A DNA stretch of 29,101 nt from an uncultured Lachnospiraceae bacterium (GTDB lineage: Bacteria; Bacillota; Clostridia; Lachnospirales; Lachnospiraceae). The notes beneath the pieces were generated by a model. The model did no database searches, was not told the origin of the DNA, and saw only the letters and a list, made by a program, of their open reading frames with translations. Below, piece after piece: positions 1 to 5,377 of the stretch (its first letter is position 1; each line of letters starts with the position of its first letter). Made by a program: the position numbers and the translations under genes. The stretch spans positions 1-29,101 of the forward strand of contig CAJUBR010000036.1 in NCBI GenBank assembly GCA_910584695.1. Direction: 5' to 3'.

Positions 1-73
1 GCCGATATGGCTCAATTGGCAGAGCAGCTGATTTGTAATCAGCAGGTTGAGGGTTCGAGTCCCCCTATCGGCT
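1..73 (+). tRNA. tRNA-Thr (anticodon TGT)
   Basis: A complete cloverleaf can be folded. The acceptor arm is GCCGATA/TATCGGC with discriminator T, the T-arm contains GGTTCGAGTCC, and the anticodon loop TTTGTAA places TGT at 34-36. CCA is not encoded. The gene starts at the first base of the window, so its promoter lies outside. It is the first of four clustered tRNAs, but the next three have their own promoter that begins on its last base. Confidence 0.96.
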
Positions 74-101
74 TGACAACTTGAAAGAGTTGTGTTATAA
101 T
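73..101 (+). promoter_or_regulatory. Consensus sigma-A promoter for the tRNA-Tyr/fMet/Phe cluster
   Basis: TTGACA (73-78) and TATAAT (96-101) are separated by exactly 17 bp, and TGT precedes the -10 box (an extended -10). Both hexamers match the consensus fully. The -35 box begins at the discriminator base of tRNA-Thr. The spacer also holds a short inverted repeat, ACAACT/AGTTGT. The start site should lie near 108, about 55 bases before tRNA-Tyr. Confidence 0.88.
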
Positions 102-162
102 TATTTTCGTTGTTTTAAAAGGAACAATAAAAATACCTAGTAATACCACTAGGGTATAGTTT

Positions 163-244
163 GGATGGATTCCCGAGTGGCCAAAGGGGACAGACTGTAA
201 ATCTGCTGCATATTGCTTCGGTGGTTCGAATCCACCTCCATCCA
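163..244 (+). tRNA. tRNA-Tyr (anticodon GTA)
   Basis: This is a class II tRNA of 82 bases with a long variable arm. The acceptor arm is GGATGGA/TCCATCC with discriminator A, the T-loop is GGTTCGAATCC, and the anticodon GTA lies at 197-199. CCA is not encoded. Among class II tRNAs the GTA anticodon separates Tyr from Leu and Ser. Confidence 0.96.
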
Positions 245-260
245 TTTTACAAATTAATAT

Positions 261-334
261 CGCGGGGTGGAGCAGTCTGGAAGCTCGCCGGGCTCATAAC
301 CCGGAGGTCATAGGTTCAAATCCTGTCCCCGCTA
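261..334 (+). tRNA. Initiator tRNA-fMet (anticodon CAT)
   Basis: The anticodon CAT is at 295-297. Two initiator hallmarks are visible: three consecutive G-C pairs at the base of the anticodon loop (GGG CTCATAA CCC), and an unpaired first acceptor position (C261 opposite T333). Bacterial initiators normally have C1-A72, so C-T is a minor variant of the same mismatch. The T-arm is GGTTCAAATCC. CCA is not encoded. Confidence 0.94.
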
Positions 335-359
335 CTCAATGCTTTTTATTAGAGCATTA

Positions 360-432
<73 letters not shown>

Positions 433-456
433 TTATAAGGAAAGAATCCCTTATAA
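433..456 (+). repeat. 8-bp inverted repeat after tRNA-Phe
   Basis: TTATAAGG (433-440) and CCTTATAA (449-456) are perfect complements around an 8-base loop. No T-run follows directly (the nearest is at 483-489), so it is a poor intrinsic terminator as written. A role in ending or trimming the tRNA transcript is inferred from position only. Confidence 0.4.
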
Positions 457-503
457 TTACTGCATTCGTGGTAGTTATGAGGTTTTTTTGTCTTACAGGA
501 GTT

Positions 504-683
504 TTACTTATTTTTAACACTAATCCTATCATTATCTGTTTTAATTTTGGCAATGTGTTCTTTTAGTACCAGATTGATATATTGGCTAAATGACCTATCA
601 TCATTCTCTGCAAGTTTCTTAATTTCTGCAATTATATCTTCATCAAGAGAGACGCTTACCTTTTGCTTATATGGTTTATTCAT
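504..683 (-). CDS. Small ribbon-helix-helix DNA-binding protein
   Basis: This gene encodes 59 residues, starting MNKPYKQKVSVSLDED and continuing through IIAEIKKLAENDDRSFSQYI. A basic N-terminal strand (KVSVSL), a helix, a turn with DDRSFSQ, and a second helix give the order expected of Arc/CopG/MetJ-type dimers that bind operators through a paired beta-ribbon. The start is supported by AAGGAG eight bases upstream. The promoter and leader lie inside one arm of the long inverted repeat at 692-753, so autoregulation is plausible. It is divergent from another 59-codon gene. Ribbon-helix-helix proteins are often antitoxins, but no toxin overlaps or follows it here. The fold call is from pattern alone; the biological role is unknown. 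Confidence 0.72.
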   Translation of the reverse strand: MNKPYKQKVSVSLDEDIIAEIKKLAENDDRSFSQYINLVLKEHIAKIKTDNDRISVKNK

Positions 684-691
684 ACTTTTTA

Positions 692-753
692 CTCCTTTTT
701 CCTACTTTAGTATATCAAATTAGTCTATGATATACTAAAGTAGGAAAAAGGAG
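692..753. promoter_or_regulatory. Perfect 26-bp-arm inverted repeat with mirrored promoters
   Basis: Arms at 692-717 and 728-753 are exact reverse complements, with a 10-bp spacer. Each arm carries the same extended -10 sequence, TGATATACT: rightward at 728-736, and leftward on the complement of 709-717. Each outer end carries AAAAAGGAG; the left copy is the ribosome binding site of the ribbon-helix-helix gene, while the right copy has no start codon at proper distance. A separate near-palindrome TATCAAATTGATA lies at 759-771. The symmetry suits an operator bound by a dimeric regulator, and transcripts in either direction could not form the full hairpin if they start inside it. Confidence 0.7.
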
Positions 754-797
754 CAAAATATCAAATTGATAATTATTATAAGGAACTGACAATAAAT

Positions 798-977
798 ATG
801 GAGAAGAACGAATTTAAGGACAGGTTATTTGATGTATTAAACGATACAGATAGTCTGTCAATACAGGATATTATGGTTGATGATAAGAATAACATGGTGA
901 ATGTTTATCTTACAGATGGCACAAGATTTTCAGTTCATATAGAAAATGGTGGAAAATGGTGTTTGTGTAAAGTATAA
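798..977 (+). CDS. Small hypothetical protein, 59 aa
   Basis: The protein begins MEKNEFKDRLFDVLNDTDSL and ends WCLCKV. I do not recognise it. The first third is acidic and helix-like. The rest alternates as short beta-strands (NMVNVYLTD, TRFSVHIEN) and closes with a tryptophan and two cysteines in CLC, suggesting a compact alpha+beta fold rather than a membrane or DNA-binding protein. AAGGAA lies about 12 bases upstream of the ATG, a rather loose ribosome binding site. It is divergent from the ribbon-helix-helix gene and shares its inverted-repeat promoter region, which argues that the two are co-regulated. The stop is followed by about 130 bases with no gene before the DUF951 gene. Confidence 0.6.
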   Translation: MEKNEFKDRLFDVLNDTDSLSIQDIMVDDKNNMVNVYLTDGTRFSVHIENGGKWCLCKV

Positions 978-1046
978 TAGAAAAAGGTATTTGGCTTGAC
1001 CAGGTGATTGGTGAGTAGAAATAAATCCATATGGAATCTTTCAGTG

Positions 1047-1074
1047 TTAATATGGAGTTTTACAATACTATAAT
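1047..1074 (+). promoter_or_regulatory. Candidate promoter of the DUF951 gene
   Basis: TTAATA (1047-1052) and a perfect TATAAT (1069-1074) have a 16-bp spacer. The -35 box is weak. The ATG is at 1107, leaving a short leader of about 25 bases. Confidence 0.45.
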
Positions 1075-1106
1075 TAGGAAGCAAGAGTAGAAAGAGGGTA
1101 TCAGAA

Positions 1107-1289
1107 ATGGATTTTGAGACAGGACAGACTATAAAATTAAAGAAACAGCATCCATGTGGTACGAATGCATGGGAAATTATTCGTACAGGTGCCGATTTTC
1201 GGTTAAAGTGTACGGGTTGTGGGCATCAGGTTATGCTTTCAAGAAAACTAGTGGAAAAGAATTTTAAAGGTTTTGTGGAAAGTGCTTGA
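1107..1289 (+). CDS. DUF951 family protein
   Basis: This is a 60-residue basic protein. The conserved pattern is LKKQHPCGTNAWEIIRTGAD, followed by LKCTGCGHQVMLSR; the cysteines (CG near residue 17, then CTGCGH) look like a small metal-binding knuckle. This fits DUF951, a small Firmicutes family of unknown function that I associate with the neighbourhood of rpsF. The ATG is preceded by GAGG at modest spacing. Its stop codon (1287-1289) lies inside the -35 hexamer of the rpsF promoter, so it is packed tightly against the ribosomal operon but has its own promoter. Nucleic-acid binding is a guess from charge and cysteines. Confidence 0.82.
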   Translation: MDFETGQTIKLKKQHPCGTNAWEIIRTGADFRLKCTGCGHQVMLSRKLVEKNFKGFVESA

Positions 1290-1314
1290 TTTGTAAATTT
1301 CTTTATGGTATAAT
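1286..1314 (+). promoter_or_regulatory. Promoter of the rpsF-ssb-rpsR operon
   Basis: TTGATT (1286-1291) and TATAAT (1309-1314) have a 17-bp spacer. The -35 box overlaps the stop codon of the DUF951 gene. The transcript should start near 1321, leaving a leader of about 75 bases before rpsF. Confidence 0.75.
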
Positions 1315-1320
1315 CGGAAT

Positions 1321-1378
1321 CTGTGATGTATAACACAATTTTCCTTGTTCTTCCACAGTTGGAAGGGCCAGAGACCAT
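1321..1378 (+). promoter_or_regulatory. rpsF leader, possible S6:S18 autoregulatory region
   Basis: The leader contains TGTG/CACA and CTTCC/GGAAG short stems just before the ribosome binding site. Many bacteria carry a leader bound by the S6:S18 dimer at this place. I could not place its diagnostic CCG-bearing stem with certainty, so this is a position-based suggestion. Confidence 0.25.
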
Positions 1379-1395
1379 AAGGAGGTGCATAAGAC

Positions 1396-1683
1396 ATGAA
1401 TAAGTATGAATTAGCGTTAGTTGTCACAGCAAAGATCGAAGACGATGCTAGAACAGAAGCCGTAGAGAAAGCAAAAGAATTAATTGCCAAATTTGGCGGT
1501 AATGTTACAGACGTTGAAGAAGCTGGTAAGAAGAGATTAGCTTACGAGATTCAGAAGATGAAAGAAGGATTTTATTATTTCATCCAATTCGATGCGGAAT
1601 CTGATGTTCCTGCACAGGTGGAAGCTCAAGTTCGTATTATGGAGCCGGTCATCAGATACCTATGCGTAAGACAAGACGCGTAG
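1396..1683 (+). CDS. rpsF: 30S ribosomal protein S6
   Basis: The product is 95 residues, the usual length. It opens MNKYELALVVTAKIEDDAR and contains the S6 core GKKRLAYEIQKMKEGFYYF and a C-terminal strand ending YLCVRQDA. S6 binds the central domain of 16S rRNA as a dimer with S18. A strong AAGGAGG precedes the ATG by about ten bases. It heads the standard rpsF-ssb-rpsR operon; ssb follows after 18 bases and rpsR completes the S6/S18 pair. Expression should be set by the TTGATT-17-TATAAT promoter and probably by feedback from S6:S18 on the leader. Confidence 0.97.
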   Translation: MNKYELALVVTAKIEDDARTEAVEKAKELIAKFGGNVTDVEEAGKKRLAYEIQKMKEGFYYFIQFDAESDVPAQVEAQVRIMEPVIRYLCVRQDA

Positions 1684-1701
1684 CGAATAGGAGGAATCCA
1701 T

Positions 1702-2142
1702 ATGAATAAAGTAATTTTGATGGGACGCTTGACCAGAGACCCTGAGGTGCGGTATTCTCAGGGCGAGAATGCTTTAGCGATTGCAAGATATACATTAGCG
1801 GTTGACCGTAGATTTCAAAGAAATGGTGAACAAGGAGCAGATTTTATTTCGTGTGTCGCATTTGGACGTAGTGCGGAATTTGCAGAGAAGTGGTTAAAGC
1901 AGGGAATTAAAGTATGTATTACCGGGAGAATTCAGACGGGTAGTTATACGAATAAAGATGGTGTTAAGGTATATACAACGGAAGTTGTAGTGGAAGATCA
2001 GGAATTTGCCGAAAGCAAGAATAGTGCTCAGAGTACAGGAGCGGATTTTTCGGGCAGCAGCCGTCCAACCCCTAGTGCAGCTAGTGGTGATGGATTTATG
2101 AGTATACCAGATGGCATTGAAGATGAGCTCCCATTCCAGTAA
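1702..2142 (+). CDS. ssb: Single-stranded DNA-binding protein
   Basis: The product is 146 residues. An N-terminal OB fold spans roughly residues 1-105, starting MNKVILMGRLTRDPEVRYS, with the family motif FISCVAFGRSAEFAEKWLKQG and strand pair GRIQTGSYTNKDGVKVYTTE. A low-complexity Ser/Gly/Ala linker follows, then an acidic tip IEDELPFQ. The tip recruits replication and repair enzymes; most homologues end exactly at Pro-Phe, whereas one extra Gln follows here. GGAGG lies eight bases before the ATG. It is the middle gene of the operon with rpsF and rpsR, the usual place of the housekeeping SSB. Confidence 0.97.
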   Translation: MNKVILMGRLTRDPEVRYSQGENALAIARYTLAVDRRFQRNGEQGADFISCVAFGRSAEFAEKWLKQGIKVCITGRIQTGSYTNKDGVKVYTTEVVVEDQEFAESKNSAQSTGADFSGSSRPTPSAASGDGFMSIPDGIEDELPFQ

Positions 2143-2159
2143 AATAGGAGGAAAATAAA

Positions 2160-2432
2160 ATGGCATATAATAAAGCAGATAAGCCGGAGCGTGGCGATGC
2201 GCCGATGAAGAGAAGAAATATTCGTAGAAGAAAAAAAGTTTGTGTTTTTTGTTCAGATGAGAATAATCTAATTGATTACAAAGATGTTAACAAATTAAAA
2301 AGATATATTTCTGAAAGAGGTAAAATTCTTCCTAGAAGAATTACCGGTAATTGTGCAAAGCATCAGAGAGCTTTAACTGTTGCAATTAAGAGAGCACGTC
2401 ACATTGCATTAATGCCTTACGTAGTAGATTAA
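2160..2432 (+). CDS. rpsR: 30S ribosomal protein S18
   Basis: The product is 90 residues. A basic, probably disordered N-terminus (KRRNIRRRKKVCVFC) leads into the family core DYKDVNKLKRYISERGKILP and RRITGNCAKHQRALTVAIKR. The cysteines in CVFC and the C/H in NCAKH match the zinc-type (C+) form of S18. It forms the S6:S18 dimer on 16S rRNA. AGGAGG sits about seven bases upstream of the ATG, 17 bases after ssb. A 12-bp hairpin follows the gene, then a tRNA-Thr gene and a strong terminator. Confidence 0.97.
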   Translation: MAYNKADKPERGDAPMKRRNIRRRKKVCVFCSDENNLIDYKDVNKLKRYISERGKILPRRITGNCAKHQRALTVAIKRARHIALMPYVVD

Positions 2433-2451
2433 TAATACGTATAGTGAAAAA

Positions 2452-2484
2452 GAAGTTGTCATTAAATCATACAATGACAACTTC
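2452..2484 (+). terminator. 12-bp hairpin between rpsR and tRNA-Thr
   Basis: GAAGTTGTCATT (2452-2463) and AATGACAACTTC (2473-2484) are perfect complements around a 9-base loop. No T-run follows on the + strand, but A-rich sequence precedes it, so it would work better as a terminator on the opposite strand. On the + strand it may instead mark processing between rpsR mRNA and the tRNA seven bases downstream. Confidence 0.4.
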
Positions 2485-2490
2485 CCATAT

Positions 2491-2563
<73 letters not shown>

Positions 2564-2591
2564 GTAAATAATAGTATCATAAAGTGGAAAG

Positions 2592-2636
2592 GAACGGAAA
2601 AACCCGGATAAAATAAAGGGGTTCCGTTCTTTTTTG
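2592..2636 (+). terminator. Intrinsic terminator after tRNA-Thr
   Basis: The stem GAACGGAA (2592-2599) / TTCCGTTC (2622-2629), with inner CCC/GGG pairing, is followed by a T-run at 2630-2635. This is a good end for the rpsF-ssb-rpsR-tRNA transcript. Confidence 0.8.
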
Positions 2637-2671
2637 TCTATATGATGAAAAGAAGATGCGAATAAGATATT

Positions 2672-2701
2672 TTGAAATCTGGTATACTCATATTATATAA
2701 T
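2672..2701 (+). promoter_or_regulatory. Promoter of the four-helix protein gene
   Basis: TTGAAA (2672-2677) and TATAAT (2696-2701) have an 18-bp spacer. GGAG follows at about 2710, before the ATG at 2724, giving a very short leader. Confidence 0.6.
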
Positions 2702-2723
2702 AAAATAAGGAGTTGTAAAAACG

Positions 2724-3158
2724 ATGATAGAACAGGACACCATAAGGTTGTTAAAAGAATGTGATGCAGGCATTAAAATGGGAGTTTCTTCAATAGGGGA
2801 TGTTTTTGATTATATTAACGATGCGAAACTCAAACAATGTCTGGTGGATTACCAAAATGAACATGAAATATTAAAAGATGAGATACAGGTTCTTTTGAAT
2901 GCATATCATGATGAAGGGAAAGAACCTAATCTAATGGCAAAAGGTATGTCATGGATAAAAACAAATGTAAAGCTGGTTATGAATGAATCGGATCAAACAA
3001 TTGCTGATTTAATGACAGATGGCTGCAATATGGGAGTAAAGTCTCTTAATAAGTATTTAAATCAATATAAAGCGGCTGATGAACGGTCTAAAGATATCAC
3101 AAAACGACTCATTCATCTTGAAGAAAGATTTGCGATAGATATGCGAAACTATTTATAG
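2724..3158 (+). CDS. Small ferritin-like / four-helix bundle protein (DUF2383-like)
   Basis: The product is 144 residues, all helical, with no signal peptide or membrane segment. The pattern is of four amphipathic helices: residues about 3-30, 33-63 (LVDYQNEHEILKDEIQ), 68-107, and 110-142. An E-x-H-E arrangement in helix 2 and a glutamate-rich last helix recall ferritin-like DUF2383/PA2169-type proteins, which occur in spore formers and stress regulons. I cannot confirm a complete di-iron site, so the function is open. It has its own promoter just upstream and is closed by a 14-bp-stem hairpin, so it looks monocistronic. The internal direct similarity 'IKMGVSSI' / 'CNMGVKSL' hints at a duplicated helical hairpin. 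Confidence 0.6.
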   Translation: MIEQDTIRLLKECDAGIKMGVSSIGDVFDYINDAKLKQCLVDYQNEHEILKDEIQVLLNAYHDEGKEPNLMAKGMSWIKTNVKLVMNESDQTIADLMTDGCNMGVKSLNKYLNQYKAADERSKDITKRLIHLEERFAIDMRNYL

Positions 3159-3163
3159 TGATA

Positions 3164-3220
3164 AAGAACACAGTGAACAACCTTGCTGCGTACGGCAGAG
3201 CTATTCACTGTGTTCTTATT
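3164..3220 (+). terminator. Long hairpin terminator after the four-helix gene
   Basis: AAGAACACAGTGAA (3164-3177) pairs exactly with TTCACTGTGTTCTT (3204-3217). The loop contains a smaller CTGC/GCAG stem. The tail is T/A-rich (ATTCTATTAT) rather than a pure T-run. The stem lies 6 bases past the stop codon. Confidence 0.65.
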
Positions 3221-3240
3221 CTATTATGCTATTTTATATT

Positions 3241-3733
3241 ACTCAAACTTCGCACGTATATTTTAGCTACGTACCTTAAAAATTCAATATCTGACAGTTA
3301 TTCCGTTGTCAATATTCAGCATTTATGCAGCACAAAGCCGTGCTTTCAGTAGATGAAAGAATTGTAGTAAAACGGATCCAGTTGATATGGATCATCTTCA
3401 TAAAGCGATAGACGGTATCCTTCGCAAAAGACGGAGTGTTCCTGCTGGAAATCAGATTCATGTACATACTCCTGTTTGAAAAAACAAGCAGAAAAAGATA
3501 CTGAAAGACTTCCGTAGCTGGAATCCTCTTCTTTTTGTATGCATTTGCTGACTTTAGTGCTGAGGAAACATGAAATCTGGTAAAAAATCTTTTAATCGAT
3601 TTTGAAATCTGCTTATTAATTGTTTTTGGATAACTCAATTATACCAAAACCAGATGGTTTCATGCTATTTTTATGCCAGTTAATATTGAATTTTCAAGGT
3701 GCATAGGCACTTATTCAAGTGCGAAGTTTGAGT
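3241..3733 (-). mobile_element. Internally deleted insertion sequence, 493 bp
   Basis: Perfect 15-bp terminal inverted repeats ACTCAAACTTCGCAC (3241-3255) and GTGCGAAGTTTGAGT (3719-3733) are flanked on both sides by the 5-bp direct repeat ATATT (3236-3240, 3734-3738), read as the target duplication. Inside, similarity between the two ends continues for about 40 more bases (for example ACCTTAAAAATTCAATAT versus ACCTTGAAAATTCAATAT). Only the N-terminal part of a transposase remains on the minus strand. A full element of this type would be expected to be about 1.5 kb, so roughly two thirds has been lost while both ends stayed intact. Confidence 0.85.
3309..3638 (-). pseudogene. Transposase N-terminal remnant (IS4-like)
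   Basis: The readable part is 109 residues, starting MSYPKTINKQISKSIKRFF and including NAYKKKRIPATEVFQYLFLL, FSNRSMYMNL and FAKDTVYRFMKMIHINWIRF. This resembles the N-terminus of a DDE transposase family common in Clostridia that is usually labelled IS4-like. The catalytic DDE region is absent; after about residue 92 (TTILSS) the reading continues into unrelated sequence and stops. It lies inside the 493-bp element. It cannot encode an active enzyme, but the intact ends could still be mobilised in trans if a complete copy exists elsewhere. The family name is from memory of the N-terminal pattern and is not certain. Confidence 0.7.
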
Positions 3734-3738
3734 ATATT

Positions 3739-3890
3739 AGAAATAAAATTCATTCATTGACGAAGGCATATAAAGGCAGTAAAATGGAATCATTAAAATC
3801 TTGGCTGTTTTTAGGAGATGGAAGGAGTTAGTGTACGGATACGTTGATAATTAAATAAAGATTTTGAAAAGGGTAAATTAGTATTAATAG
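3739..3890 (+). other. Gap before the DUF4832 gene
   Basis: This stretch between the insertion sequence and the next gene is A/T-rich. One frame reads open from the element's edge into KAYKGSKMESLKSWLFLGDG and stops at about 3832, which could be the tail of a lost gene. I see no convincing promoter for the gene that follows. Confidence 0.35.
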
Positions 3891-5285
3891 GTGAGTATTT
3901 TGAATCAAGGAAAAAAATTTTTATTTGGTGTTAGAGTATTTATTGTTATTTTGTTTATTGGTTTTGTTTTGATAATTTTACGAAGAGAAAATCATTGGGA
4001 ATTTAAAGAAGGAAGCAATGTGCTTGCTAATCCTGACCGGGGATTTTACATTCAAATTGATAGCTGTGATTATGAGAGGATACCGGATGCGGCAAAAGAG
4101 GTAAGGGTTATTTTTCTGGCTTTCGATATGGAAGAATATATTTATGGAGATATATCGGAAGACAAATTAAATGAGCTGCAATGTGCCCTGAATCTTGCAC
4201 AGGAAGAACATACATCTGTTATTTTCAGGGCAGCTTATGGTTATCATGATAATATCTCTGAGCCTGACAAGATAGAAAGGATGGGGAGACATATAGAACA
4301 GATTGCAGAGATATTGAATTGTTATGCAGATCAAATTCTTGTAGTGCAGGCGGGAATGCTTGGAGAATATGGAGAGTGGCATTCAAGCCGTTATTTGGAG
4401 GGTGAGGAAGGGGAAGATAGAAAGAGCAGGCTATATATTTTGAAGCAGTGGGAAACCTATCTGAATCCGCAGATTAAGGTGGCAGTCCGACGCCCAAGAT
4501 TTATACGGGAGGCAATAGAAGAAAAAATTCTGATGAACCGGCTTGGTTTTCATAATGATGCACTTTTATCCACAGAGGATGATATGGGAACTTATGATGA
4601 TCCGGAAATGGAACGTATGGATGAAATAAAATGGGTGCAAAATAATTTGTCAGGGCAGATAAATGGAGGGGAAATGCCGCTGCCTGGAGAGTTGAGCCTC
4701 CCGGAAAATGCGGACCGGGAGTTTGCAGGGCTGCATATAAGTTATCTGAATTTAAAATACAATGAAGCCGTACTTGCACAGTGGGCGGAAACAGATATGA
4801 AAGAAATGAATGCAAAAAGCTATTTAGAAAATCATCTGGGATATCGGTTGTTTGTTTCAGAAATCGATATGAGAAAAATAAGCTTGGAAAAGGAGTTATA
4901 TGCGGATGGAATACAAATGAATCTGTCCTTGTGTAATACCGGCTATGCACCGATTTCCTCTAAATATAAAATATTTCTTTCGTTAGATTTTGGAAATAAA
5001 AGAACCTTTCAGGAAGTAAAAATACCGGAGATTTATAGTATTTGCAATGGTCAGACATTAAAAAAGGAAATTACGGTTAGGCTTCCGAAAGAATCAGTAC
5101 AAAACAGTGAGAAGGTGTCGATTGGACTGAAAATAGCTCCCGATATGGAGACGGAAAGTAACGGGGATTGTGTCAGATTGGCAAATCAGGAATTTTCTTA
5201 TCATAATGGTGTAAATGACATTGTATTTGTACGAAAAACAGCAGAATTTTTTTTAAAGCCATCCATATGCAGCAGTGAAGAATAA
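3891..5285 (+). CDS. Membrane-anchored DUF4874/DUF4832 protein
   Basis: The product is 464 residues. One N-terminal membrane segment (about residues 12-29, VRVFIVILFIGFVLIIL) anchors the protein with the rest outside. Residues about 47-210 match DUF4874: NPDRGFYIQI, a barrel-like series of strands (VRVIFLAFDM, SVIFRAAYGY, ILVVQAGMLGEYGEWHSS) and AVRRPRFI. Residues about 215-455 match DUF4832, ending in a beta-sandwich-like region. These paired domains occur in secreted proteins thought to be glycoside-hydrolase-like; Glu in GEYGEW is a candidate acidic residue, but no reaction is proven. The GTG start is tentative: upstream Shine-Dalgarno sequence is poor, and TTG at 3900 after AGGTGAG is an alternative. 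The insertion remnant upstream may have removed its original promoter. Confidence 0.72.
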   Translation: MSILNQGKKFLFGVRVFIVILFIGFVLIILRRENHWEFKEGSNVLANPDRGFYIQIDSCDYERIPDAAKEVRVIFLAFDMEEYIYGDISEDKLNELQCALNLAQEEHTSVIFRAAYGYHDNISEPDKIERMGRHIEQIAEILNCYADQILVVQAGMLGEYGEWHSSRYLEGEEGEDRKSRLYILKQWETYLNPQIKVAVRRPRFIREAIEEKILMNRLGFHNDALLSTEDDMGTYDDPEMERMDEIKWVQNNLSGQINGGEMPLPGELSLPENADREFAGLHISYLNLKYNEAVLAQWAETDMKEMNAKSYLENHLGYRLFVSEIDMRKISLEKELYADGIQMNLSLCNTGYAPISSKYKIFLSLDFGNKRTFQEVKIPEIYSICNGQTLKKEITVRLPKESVQNSEKVSIGLKIAPDMETESNGDCVRLANQEFSYHNGVNDIVFVRKTAEFFLKPSICSSEE

Positions 5286-5334
5286 ACGATGGAGTATAGT
5301 GTTTAAAGTGCTTTCTTTTTATACCTTTCTGTTG

Positions 5335-5340
5335 TATAAT
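5335..5340 (+). promoter_or_regulatory. Candidate -10 box of the chemoreceptor gene
   Basis: TATAAT at 5335-5340 is preceded by GTTG, but no good -35 hexamer lies 16-18 bp upstream. No sigma-D (flagellar) promoter pattern was found either. The leader to the ATG at 5378 is about 30 bases and ends in AAGGAGG. Confidence 0.35.
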
Positions 5341-5377
5341 GAAAAGTAGGTAAATCAGTATATAAGGAGGGGTGGCG

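Noticed and set aside
3158..3352. Open frame of 64 codons after the four-helix protein gene
   Set aside because: It runs through the terminator hairpin and the left end of the insertion sequence; no ribosome site and no protein likeness.
4501..4950. 149-codon open frame on the minus strand
   Set aside because: It lies wholly inside the DUF4832 gene, has unlikely composition and no start signal.
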